From assembly GCA_964448935.1 (NCBI GenBank), contig CAYVBE010000206.1, forward strand, positions 1 through 7,133: a stretch of 7,133 bases of DNA. Reading direction: 5' to 3'. The notes below the pieces were generated by a model. It was not told the origin of the DNA, ran no database searches, and was given only the letters and a program-made list of their open reading frames with translations. Source of the DNA: CAYVBE01 sp964448935. Its GTDB lineage: Bacteria > Planctomycetota > Brocadiia > SM23-32. Both the position numbers and the translations under genes were made by a program. Positions 1 through 6,295 of the stretch are shown here, piece after piece (the first letter of the stretch is position 1; each line of letters starts with the position of its first letter).

Positions 1-1175
1 GCCGAGCTGCAGCGGCCCGCCACCAGGAGGCCGTCCACACCTTTGGGAAGCAGCGAGCGGTAGGGGAACAGGGCGCCCTGCTTGATGGCGGTGTAAGGGC
101 GCTGCTTGCCCACGGGGTCGCTTCCGCCGTACTTGCTGGCGACCGCGTCCTCGAAGTCCGTCCCCTCCATCACGTCCTCGTTGTTGAACCGATATTCGCC
201 GACCAGCCGCCGCGTGTCGCGGGCCATGGCGTAGCCGCCGGTGCGCATCAGATAGACGTCCTCCATGCCGGGAATCTCCTTCTCCCGCGCGAAGTTTACG
301 AACTCGATGGCCTGGTCAATGGCCATCTTCTCCACGAGGGTCCGGGTGGCGCTCTTCGAGCAGTCGAGCTTCATATCCAGCGACGTGCCGTTATTGATCG
401 AGACGACGCCGGGGATGGTGGTCCGGTTGAACCCTATCCAGGAGGGCAGATTCCAGCCCTTCTCCCGGAAGTCGCCCAGCAGGCGGTTGAACGCCTTGTA
501 CTGGTGACGGTCCAGCTCGACATCGCCCTCCAGCCACTCGAACAGGCGGTCGCAGTCCACGTTGCACAGCGCCCATGCCACCGTCACGGGCGGCCGCCAG
601 CCGGTCTCCGGGTCGCCCTCGGTCTCCATCTCGCAGCCGGCCCGGTAGGCCACGTCGCCGTCTCCGGTAGCGTCAATCACAACCTTGCCGCGATAGGTGA
701 CGCGTCCCTCCTTGGCGGCGACGACCACGCCGGTCACCGTGTCGTCGGACTTCACCACGTCCACCACGGGGCTGTAGAGCTGGTAGTCAATCTCATACTG
801 CTCGAACAGGTCGAAGAGGACTTTTTTCAGGTATTCCGGGTGGACGTTCAGGTTGCCGCCGCTGCCGGGCGCGTCGGGGTTGCGGGGACCGCGCCGGCAG
901 GCGTCGTCTCCCCGGCTACGCAGGGCGTCAACCAGTATCTTGTGAACGCCGCCGCGACTGGTTTCCCGGTTGTCCTTGAAAATCCAGTTTATCTCCATCC
1001 ACATGGCCGCCGTCGCGGTGCCGCCGAACTGGCTGCGGGCCTCGAGTATGAGGGTGCGGGCGCCGGTGATGGCTGAGGCCAGCGCCGCGCCGATGGCCGC
1101 CGGGCCGCCTCCCGCAACGATGACGTCGTAGGTCTGATCCTCTTTTGGCATGCGCGTGTAAAGTACGTCGCTCAT
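1..1175 (-). CDS. FAD-dependent oxidoreductase (FAD_oxidored type), C-terminus cut by window edge
   Basis: I translated this frame by hand: 391 complete codons with no stop, running off the left edge. Residues 17-45 form a Rossmann ADP-binding unit: a beta strand, then GGGPAA (22-27), a helix, and the acidic residue E45 that would hold the ADP ribose. The usual GxGxxG is GxGxxA here. FGGTAT (50-55), the ATGDGDVA motif (169-176), TRRLVGEY (321-328), YRSLLPKG (372-379) and LLVAGR (383-388) occur in the order expected for PF12831 flavoproteins. The family normally continues with another FAD-contacting segment, which lies outside the window. No signal peptide or Tat motif is visible, so it is probably cytoplasmic. 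The ATG at 1175 is chosen because GGGGAGG lies 5 nt upstream. The gene follows the GH123-like gene after 13 nt, so the two are probably co-transcribed. The substrate cannot be told from sequence; related genes often sit beside glycoside hydrolases. Confidence 0.93.
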   Translation of the reverse strand, partial: MSDVLYTRMPKEDQTYDVIVAGGGPAAIGAALASAITGARTLILEARSQFGGTATAAMWMEINWIFKDNRETSRGGVHKILVDALRSRGDDACRRGPRNPDAPGSGGNLNVHPEYLKKVLFDLFEQYEIDYQLYSPVVDVVKSDDTVTGVVVAAKEGRVTYRGKVVIDATGDGDVAYRAGCEMETEGDPETGWRPPVTVAWALCNVDCDRLFEWLEGDVELDRHQYKAFNRLLGDFREKGWNLPSWIGFNRTTIPGVVSINNGTSLDMKLDCSKSATRTLVEKMAIDQAIEFVNFAREKEIPGMEDVYLMRTGGYAMARDTRRLVGEYRFNNEDVMEGTDFEDAVASKYGGSDPVGKQRPYTAIKQGALFPYRSLLPKGVDGLLVAGRCSS

Positions 1176-1180
1176 TATGG

Positions 1181-1187
1181 CCTCCCC
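1181..1187 (-). promoter_or_regulatory. Ribosome binding site of the FAD oxidoreductase gene
   Basis: The minus strand reads GGGGAGG, then a 5-nt spacer, then ATG. The site lies wholly inside the 13-nt gap after the upstream stop codon. It fixes the start of the oxidoreductase and supports translation from one transcript shared with the upstream gene. Confidence 0.8.
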
Positions 1188-1188
1188 G

Positions 1189-3060
1189 TCAGTCTTCGGC
1201 GGCAACCCGGCCCGCCAGGTTGAACAATTCCAACGCGCTATCCTGCCAGTCGCCCGGTACGCCCCAGAGGCGCGACGTCTCGGTCTGGCCCTGCTCGGCG
1301 TGGCTCCGGTTGAACTTGCCCTCTTTACGCAGGGCCTGCCAGCGCCGCACCAACAGGTCGGAGCAGCGTTTCTCCAGGTCGGCGGACAGGCGGCCCTCCG
1401 ACACTGCCTTCTCGAGTGCGATCCGCGCCTCGGTCTCCTGCTGGCCCTCGCGGAGCATCTCCAGCCGCGCCGTGCCCAGCGGGCCGTCCGGCCCGGGCGC
1501 GACGATCCAGCGCGGGCCCTGGCGGTAGAAGTTGCTCCACGCGTAGCCGTAGTGCTTCCCTTTGCCCCAGGCGTTGAACCTGACGTGGTCGAAACCCGCG
1601 CCGCTCCGTTTGAACCCGCCGGGCGGGTGAGACGTGCAGCCATCGGGGAACTGCCGCCACTGGGAAAGGGGCGAGAACTGATAGATGTATTTGCGCGGGT
1701 GGGTGTAGATTGGATACGGCATGTTCCAGCCGCCCATCACTCCCTTCTCGTTCACGTGGTTGAGACCCAGGGCGTAGGCATGCGTGTAATGGCCGGCCAC
1801 CAGGCCGTTGTCCAGCACGTACGGCCTGCCCTCGGGCGCGGGGTCGCCGCGGCCGTGCGTCCAGAGCGCCCACCGGGCGTAGGGGGCGCAGGATTTGAAG
1901 AAATCAACCGTGTTCTGGGGCGGTCGGCCGTCATGCGCCAGCCCGATATGAATGACCTCCTCGTCCCAGGCCAGGTCGAGGACCTTACGGTGTATCTCGT
2001 CCATCATCCGCGTCCACAGCTCGTCCCCGGAGGGCTCTCCGGGCAGGGGGAGGAGTTCCAGGCGCCGCCCGCCCTCCTCGTCCACCACCACGGCGCGCCA
2101 GCTCGGGCAGGGCCATTTGTGCCGCCGCGCGTCCCGCACGCCGAAGTCCCAGACCGCGGGGTCGAAGGCGCAGACCACCAGCGCGTGCGGCTCGCCGACG
2201 CGCTCTGCGTAGAGTTCCAGGTAGCGGTTCACCACGGCCATGTCCGGTACGAGGCCGTCTTCGCCCTTCCGGAACCGGACCTGCGGGTAGAGGTCCCCGA
2301 GTGGGCTCCATCCGGGCTGGTTCAGTCGCCATGCCATCCAGAGGGACAGGTGGAGGTCCTTGTTGCCCATCTGCTTCATCAGATCGAAGCATTTCCCGAT
2401 CAGCTCCCAGTGCTCGGCCGACCAGAGCTCGACGCCGTACTCTTCCACCAGTGTGTCGCAGTGCAGATCGAACTGCGCGTGATGGACCCATTCGGACGGG
2501 TCGGGGCAGACCCATTCGCCCACATCGAGCCGGACGGGCACCTCCTCGCCCGCAAGCTCCAGGGAACCCCGGTAGGTGCCCGGTTCGGCATCCGAAGGCA
2601 CATCTACCGTGACCCAGACGGGCAGAATGTCGGCCTCCGCCGGGGGCTCCTCCAGCAGGATGTCGAAGTAGGGGAAATTGGTGTCCAGTTCCGTCCGCGG
2701 GGGCTGGACCTTGTTGCCCGTCAGGTCCACTTTTTTCTCCGCCTCTCCCTTTACGGCGTAGCGTATCCGGACCGTATCCTCCGGGATGCGTGCGTCCCCC
2801 TCGCCGGTCAGGGGTCCCGGCTGGGCAACGAGTTCCGCTGCGGCCGCGCCGGTGACCACGACGACCGCCGAGGCACAGCCGTTGCGCGGGGCCACAAGGC
2901 GCAACACCTCGCGCTCCGGTGCCGATTGCAGATCCTCCATCTCCCGAACCACCGTGAGTGGATCAATGACCCGCACCTGTGCAGCCGCGCCGGCACGCGT
3001 CGCAAAGCCAAGAGCCAGGAATAGCACCAGTATGAACCGCAACCGCATCGAATCAAACAT
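1189..3060 (-). CDS. Secreted GH123-like (glycoside-hydrolase-like) protein
   Basis: The product is 623 aa, numbered here from the ATG at 3060. That start has AGGAG 6 nt upstream and puts a clean signal peptide at the N-terminus: basic MRLR, a hydrophobic stretch at about 9-20, and cleavage near AGAAA (23-27). An ATG at 3105 would add 15 residues but has no ribosome binding site. Residues about 28-185 look like a beta-sandwich, with VPSDAEPGTYRGSLEL (154-169) typical of the domain preceding GH123/DUF4091-type catalytic domains. Residues about 190-520 are rich in Trp, Tyr and His, as in a TIM-barrel sugar enzyme. A C-terminal helical region has LEMLREGQQETEARIALEKA (533-552), a pattern I associate with these planctomycete-type proteins. 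A catalytic pair cannot be assigned safely; D366-E367 is only a candidate. A role in glycan breakdown outside the cytoplasm is inferred. It is the first gene of a unit with the FAD oxidoreductase. Confidence 0.8.
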   Translation of the reverse strand: MFDSMRLRFILVLFLALGFATRAGAAAQVRVIDPLTVVREMEDLQSAPEREVLRLVAPRNGCASAVVVVTGAAAAELVAQPGPLTGEGDARIPEDTVRIRYAVKGEAEKKVDLTGNKVQPPRTELDTNFPYFDILLEEPPAEADILPVWVTVDVPSDAEPGTYRGSLELAGEEVPVRLDVGEWVCPDPSEWVHHAQFDLHCDTLVEEYGVELWSAEHWELIGKCFDLMKQMGNKDLHLSLWMAWRLNQPGWSPLGDLYPQVRFRKGEDGLVPDMAVVNRYLELYAERVGEPHALVVCAFDPAVWDFGVRDARRHKWPCPSWRAVVVDEEGGRRLELLPLPGEPSGDELWTRMMDEIHRKVLDLAWDEEVIHIGLAHDGRPPQNTVDFFKSCAPYARWALWTHGRGDPAPEGRPYVLDNGLVAGHYTHAYALGLNHVNEKGVMGGWNMPYPIYTHPRKYIYQFSPLSQWRQFPDGCTSHPPGGFKRSGAGFDHVRFNAWGKGKHYGYAWSNFYRQGPRWIVAPGPDGPLGTARLEMLREGQQETEARIALEKAVSEGRLSADLEKRCSDLLVRRWQALRKEGKFNRSHAEQGQTETSRLWGVPGDWQDSALELFNLAGRVAAED

Positions 3061-3066
3061 TCCCAT

Positions 3067-3071
3067 CTCCT
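3067..3071 (-). promoter_or_regulatory. Ribosome binding site deciding the GH123-like start
   Basis: AGGAG on the minus strand lies 6 nt before the ATG at 3060. The in-frame ATG at 3105 has no purine-rich site before it. The ATG at 3081 has only GGAAAGGA very close to it. This is why the 623-aa form is preferred. Confidence 0.7.
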
Positions 3072-3141
3072 GAAATTTCATCGTCCTTTCCGGGCTTTTC
3101 CCCATAATAGGGAAGCGTCAAAGCACTGCCCGATTTGTGCA

Positions 3142-3169
3142 AGTGTAACCGTCCCCCGCGCCTTGTCAA
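3142..3169 (-). promoter_or_regulatory. Sigma-70-type promoter for the GH123-like/oxidoreductase unit
   Basis: On the minus strand TTGACA (3169-3164) matches the -35 consensus exactly. After a 16-nt spacer comes TACACT (3147-3142), a 4-of-6 match to TATAAT. Transcription would begin near 3135, giving a leader of about 75 nt to the chosen start at 3060. The hexamers are seen; promoter activity is inferred. Confidence 0.55.
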
Positions 3170-3182
3170 GACGGAGCAAGGG

Positions 3183-3195
3183 CTTCCGCCGGAAG
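3183..3195. promoter_or_regulatory. Short perfect dyad upstream of the GH123-like promoter
   Basis: CTTCCG-C-CGGAAG is a perfect 6-bp inverted repeat around one base. It ends 14 nt upstream of the -35 hexamer of the minus-strand promoter. The position would suit an activator or repressor, but a 6-bp dyad can arise by chance in GC-rich DNA. Confidence 0.25.
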
Positions 3196-3284
3196 GCCAA
3201 CGAGGGATAATCCGGACGGCGTCCACGCAGCCCACAGGTCCGGAGTTCTTCCCCACCGACCACGCGATTCTGCGAGCCCCCGTA

Positions 3285-3334
3285 ACAAGTCAAGAAGCTT
3301 GCATGAGGCAAAGACAAGTGAAAATGCTTGTATG
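3285..3334. repeat. Two imperfect 21-nt direct repeats, each a CAAG-N8-CTTG dyad
   Basis: Copy 1 is 3285-3305 and copy 2 is 3314-3334. They match at 17 of 21 positions, with starts 29 nt apart. Both begin ACAAGT and contain GCTTGYATG. Each copy is itself an inverted repeat: CAAG, eight bases, CTTG, extended to ACAAG/CTTGT in copy 2. The patch is more AT-rich than its surroundings. The arrangement resembles paired operator sites, though no regulator can be named. Confidence 0.5.
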
Positions 3335-3370
3335 CTCGGGATCGCGGAGGTCGGAACGGGAGCAGCCGTC

Positions 3371-3540
3371 TCACTCCGGCGGTGGGGCCTGGAAGCGCAG
3401 GCCTGCCAGCCGCCGCTTCTCCGGGTTATCTTGAGCAGAAGCTCGTTCCAGCCCTTCTGCAGCTCGACCTCTCCCACGTCCTCGCCGGGTTGGGTCGCGC
3501 GGTGGGAGCGCAGGCCTTTTCGGTGTAAGATTTCCGTGGC
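3371..3540 (-). pseudogene. Frameshifted C-terminal remnant of a carbohydrate-active gene
   Basis: The minus strand encodes QPGEDVGEVELQKGW then NELLLKITRRSGGW, ending at 3406. This fits the C-terminal beta-sandwich module common in planctomycete-type glycoside hydrolases, whose pattern is roughly 'GED..V.L.kGWN.LLLK......GGW'. Straight after the Trp codon the natural ending, GLRFQAPPPE plus stop (3403-3371), continues in another frame, offset by two bases (CA at 3405-3404). The module therefore needs a frameshift to be read through. Upstream, weaker similarity fades by about 3540, and the frame meets a stop at 3604 inside the sigma gene. No start or catalytic part remains. This is probably the 3' end of a gene whose front was removed by rearrangement. 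Family recognition is from memory of the motif; the frame change is seen directly. Confidence 0.6.
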
Positions 3541-3573
3541 GGATGTGTTCTTGTAGGTAGATGGCTTGCGACC

Positions 3574-4125
3574 GTGCGGAGCAAACCCTTGGAAGGCCCG
3601 CAGTCAAAACTGGATGCCTGGATAAGGCAGATCGCCCCGCGGGCGGTCGCCTACGCGAGGTCCCTGCTGGACCCGCCCGACCGGGCCGAGGATGTGGTGC
3701 AGGACGTGATGCTCAGGCTGCTGGACCACGAGGAGTACGACCTGCTGGAGGACGGGGAGAAGCTGGTGTTCCGATCCGTGACCAACGCGTGCATAAACGC
3801 CACCACCCGTCGCCGGGACCTGCTGAGCCTGGACGCCGAGGGCGCCGAGGGCTGGTCCCTGGCGGACGAGGTGCCGAGCGATTCCGTGCCGGACCCGGCG
3901 GATGCCGCCGCCGGCCGGGAGCTGATGGAGCGCGTGGAAACGGAACTGCGGGCGTTGCCGCCGATGCAGCGCGCCGCCGTGGATCTGAAGGCCATGGGAC
4001 AGAGTCTGAAGACCATCGCCGAGACGCTCGACGTCAGCGCCACCAACGCGGGTGTGCTCGTACACCGGGGTCGCAAACGCCTGAGGAAGAGCCTGGGTGC
4101 CAGGTTGCCGGGAGAACTGCAATGA
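3574..4125 (+). CDS. ECF-type RNA polymerase sigma factor
   Basis: The product is 183 aa, a normal length for an ECF sigma factor with only regions 2 and 4. Region 2 spans about 13-83. It includes DRAEDVVQDVMLRLLD (36-51), the core-RNA-polymerase-binding part, and VFRSVTNACINATTRRR (65-81), which corresponds to the -10 melting and recognition part. A variable acidic linker follows (about 86-115). Region 4 (about 120-175) has LPPMQRAAVDLKAMGQSLK and an HTH ending in NAGVLVHRGRKRLRKSL (158-174), which would read the -35 element. The GTG at 3574 has no clear ribosome binding site. A TTG at 3589 has GGAG 7 nt upstream and would give 178 aa with region 2 intact. The stop overlaps the next ATG (ATGA at 4122-4125), so the next protein is its likely partner. 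Target promoters are unknown. Confidence 0.93.
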   Translation: MRSKPLEGPQSKLDAWIRQIAPRAVAYARSLLDPPDRAEDVVQDVMLRLLDHEEYDLLEDGEKLVFRSVTNACINATTRRRDLLSLDAEGAEGWSLADEVPSDSVPDPADAAAGRELMERVETELRALPPMQRAAVDLKAMGQSLKTIAETLDVSATNAGVLVHRGRKRLRKSLGARLPGELQ

Positions 4126-4586
4126 ACGACGAGAGCCAACCTAACGATCCGATTGACCGCCTGGTGAAGCGCTACCTTCGCTCCGAGGAGGAGCGGATGG
4201 ACGGCGAGGCGTTCCTGGGGCGTCTGAAGGAGCGCCGGGCACGCGCGGCAAAGACCGTGCGTTTTCCCGTGAGGCCGGCAGCGGCCGCTGCGGCGTTTCT
4301 GCTTCTTCTGGGCGGGGCGCTGCTGCTGGTCCGTCGGCTGCCGGAGAATCCGCGAAAACCGGCGGGGGACCTGCTGGCACTGAAGCGGTGCCAGCAGGCC
4401 GTCCGGGTCGAGCTGTGGGCGGCTTTCGAGGGCGCCCGCGGCGTCGGGTCGGCGGCGTTCAGCGCCGGAAGCGCGCCGTTGGCAGAGCTGACGCAGGTGC
4501 GACTGCCGAATGCTGCCGAATCCGTTCTGAAAGGTTTTGTGCCGTCGGAAAACAAGAACACGCCGCCGAAGGAGGAAGAAGGATGA
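4122..4586 (+). CDS. Single-pass membrane protein, putative anti-sigma factor
   Basis: The product is 154 aa. Residues 1-50 are charged and probably cytoplasmic, with a helix-prone segment IDRLVKRYLRSEEERMDGEA (11-30). One membrane helix lies at about 53-70 (an alanine run then LLLLGGALLLV), followed by RR. The remaining ~83 residues have no recognised domain and end in a Lys/Glu-rich tail. I see no HxxxCxxC zinc-binding anti-sigma motif. GGAG lies 7 nt before the ATG, which overlaps the sigma stop by 4 nt. The stop overlaps the next ATG in the same way. Position, topology and size match the usual partner of an ECF sigma factor in which the cytoplasmic segment binds sigma. This role is inferred from context, not from sequence similarity. 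Confidence 0.7.
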   Translation: MNDESQPNDPIDRLVKRYLRSEEERMDGEAFLGRLKERRARAAKTVRFPVRPAAAAAAFLLLLGGALLLVRRLPENPRKPAGDLLALKRCQQAVRVELWAAFEGARGVGSAAFSAGSAPLAELTQVRLPNAAESVLKGFVPSENKNTPPKEEEG

Positions 4587-6289
4587 AGCGTGACCGAAAG
4601 CTGATCGTGCTGGTTCTGATGGCTGGCGCCCTCTGCCTACCGGTGCTTCGCGCCCGTGCGGCCGTCGAGGACTACGTGCCGGACGACGCCCTGGCCGTCC
4701 TGAAGGTCAAAGGCCTGGCGGTTCGCTACGAGGAATTCGTGAACAGCCCGCTGGTGGCGCGGCTGGCGGACCCGGAGTTCGTGCCGCAACTGGCCGAAGG
4801 ACTGGAGGAGGCCCGCAAAGGCCTGGAGGAGTTCGAGGCGGAGAACGAGGTGGACGTCAAGGGCGTGCTGGCGGACATCCTGGGCCACGAGTGCGCGCTG
4901 GTCGTCTTCCCGGACGAGACGGGGGTGCTGGTGGTCGAGGCGCAGAGCAAGGGCGATTTGCGGGACGCGGTGGACGAGTTCCTCCGCGTCGAACGCCTCA
5001 CCGACAGCCTTCGAGAAACCGAGACCACGCGCTACAAGGGCCGTCAGATTCACGCCGGTAAGATGAAAGACGGGGATACGCGCTACCACGCCATCTCCGG
5101 CCGCTTGCTGGCCGTCAGCGAGGACCGGTCCGCCGTGGAGCGCGTTCTGGACACCGCCGCCGGCGCGCGGCAACCCATCAGGGATTCCGAGGATTATCGG
5201 GAGGCCATGGCCGTGGCGGAGAGCGACGCCCTGGCGGTGGGCTACGTGAGCGGCGCGGCTTTGGAGACCGTGGCGGAACGGATGCGAGAGCGGTCGGAAG
5301 AGCACGGCAATCCCATCGGGCGTCTCATCCAGGTGCGGCTTGCGGAGGGGTTGCCCATGACGCGGTTTCTGGCTCTGCGTGTGCTGCACGGGGACGACCT
5401 GACCGTGCGGCTGAGCGTGGCCTATCAGGGTGACCAATTGCCGGACGGTCTGACGGCCGTGTTGCCCCGGCCGGGCGCGCGGCTCGAGGCGCTGGACCTG
5501 GTTCCGAGCGACGCGGCCGTCGTCCTGGCGCGGGCCCTGGACCCGTTGGGTGCCTGGCACAGCACGATGGAGATCCTGGAGGAAGCTGCTCCCGGCAGGG
5601 CACGGCGGGTGGAGCACGCCATGAACGCTGTGGTGTTGATGGTCGGCGGCGTCTATAGCCGGGAGGGGTTGCTGGACCAGTTCAAGGGTCAGAAGGCCCT
5701 CATGGTGCTGCCCGCCGGGACGCCGGATGCCCCGCCGGCGGCCGCTCTGGCCATCGGTCTCCGCGAGACCGGGCACGTCCCCGCCGCGCTGGAAAGCGCC
5801 GTCGGGTCGTTGGTTACCTTCGCCCGCGCCGGAGGCGGCCATAAGGTGGCGCTTCAACAGAGCGAACACGAGGGCGTGCGGCTGACAACCGTGCGGGTGG
5901 ACGAGCCCGAGGTCTGGAGCAAGCTGTCGCCGACGTTCGGCGTGGTAGAGAACACCCTGATCGTTACCACCTCGCTGGACGCCGCCCGGCGCATCATTGA
6001 CACCGCCCGCGGCGGGTCGCCCGTGCGTCCCTTGCGGACGCACGGCACGCCGTTCAGCATGGCCCGGGTCAACGCACGGACCCTGGCGGAGATGTTGGAG
6101 CGGCACCACGACTTCCTGGTGCGCCACGCGGTGGAGGAGAGAGGCGAGTCGGAAGCGGAAGCCCGGCGAAACCTGGCGGCGCTGCGCAAGCTGCTGTCCT
6201 TACTGGACACCGTGGAGTATCTCGGCGCGTTCGGCGACGGGCGCACGGAGCACCACCTCCACCTCGACCTGGCGCACGACGCACGGTGA
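4583..6289 (+). CDS. Secreted DUF3352-like protein with two homologous halves
   Basis: The product is 568 aa. A signal peptide is clear: MKRDRK, a hydrophobic core (7-22), and ARA (24-26) before the mature start near AVED. The Cys at 18 lacks a proper lipobox. The mature protein resembles DUF3352-type exported proteins, with VPDDALAVLKVKG (32-44), then a 'fraction of the lattice' of beta strands and helices around GHECALVVFPDE (101-112). Two halves share the same order: VPDDALAVL/VPSDAAVVL (32 and 307), GRLLAVSEDRSAVERVLDTA/NTLIVTTSLDAARRIIDTA (173 and 457), and a closing beta hairpin (about 263-281 and 545-563). GGAGG lies 7 nt before the ATG, which overlaps the previous stop by 4 nt. No catalytic motif is visible. 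As third gene of a sigma/anti-sigma operon it may sense or buffer an envelope signal, but its function is unknown. Confidence 0.8.
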   Translation: MKRDRKLIVLVLMAGALCLPVLRARAAVEDYVPDDALAVLKVKGLAVRYEEFVNSPLVARLADPEFVPQLAEGLEEARKGLEEFEAENEVDVKGVLADILGHECALVVFPDETGVLVVEAQSKGDLRDAVDEFLRVERLTDSLRETETTRYKGRQIHAGKMKDGDTRYHAISGRLLAVSEDRSAVERVLDTAAGARQPIRDSEDYREAMAVAESDALAVGYVSGAALETVAERMRERSEEHGNPIGRLIQVRLAEGLPMTRFLALRVLHGDDLTVRLSVAYQGDQLPDGLTAVLPRPGARLEALDLVPSDAAVVLARALDPLGAWHSTMEILEEAAPGRARRVEHAMNAVVLMVGGVYSREGLLDQFKGQKALMVLPAGTPDAPPAAALAIGLRETGHVPAALESAVGSLVTFARAGGGHKVALQQSEHEGVRLTTVRVDEPEVWSKLSPTFGVVENTLIVTTSLDAARRIIDTARGGSPVRPLRTHGTPFSMARVNARTLAEMLERHHDFLVRHAVEERGESEAEARRNLAALRKLLSLLDTVEYLGAFGDGRTEHHLHLDLAHDAR

Positions 6290-6295
6290 CCCGGC

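Larger units (their letters stand above)
3061..3573. other. Divergent intergenic region (513 nt)
   Basis: This region separates the minus-strand GH123-like unit from the plus-strand sigma operon. It contains the minus-strand promoter, a short dyad beside it, a repeated dyad unit in a locally AT-rich patch, and a decayed protein-coding remnant reaching almost to the sigma start. No tRNA, intact small gene or strong rho-independent terminator is apparent. The short open frames that cross it on both strands do not resemble proteins, apart from the remnant listed separately. Confidence 0.7.

Noticed and set aside
504..1076. 190-codon open frame on the plus strand
   Set aside because: It is antisense to the FAD oxidoreductase, whose motifs are clear. 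It has no ribosome site or recognisable domain.
1177..3024. 615-codon open frame on the plus strand
   Set aside because: It lies opposite the GH123-like gene, which has a signal peptide, a ribosome site and family motifs. The product is rich in Arg, Val, His and Pro without domains, as expected for a shadow frame in GC-rich DNA.
3386..3403. GGCCTG/CAGGCC hairpin as a terminator
   Set aside because: The stem is only 6 bp with no T tract on either side, and the sequence is explained as codons of the gene remnant.
3503..3531. Possible plus-strand promoter for the sigma operon (TGGGAG, then TAAGAT)
   Set aside because: The -10-like hexamer is acceptable but the -35-like element is poor. It also falls inside the gene remnant, where such strings are expected by chance.
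3561..4586. 341-codon open frame spanning the sigma gene and the membrane-protein gene
   Set aside because: Only its last 154 codons are the real membrane protein, starting at 4122. The front part is the sigma gene read in the wrong frame and is Gly/Arg-rich without domains.
4634..4640. Lipoprotein signal in the third operon protein (Cys 18)
   Set aside because: The residues before the Cys are Ala-Leu, so the small residue required just before the lipid-modified Cys is missing. A standard signal peptidase I site follows instead.
4637..6127. 496-codon open frame on the minus strand
   Set aside because: It is antisense to the secreted two-repeat protein, with His/Gln/Arg-rich shadow composition. 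The plus-strand gene has a strong ribosome site, signal peptide and internal homology.
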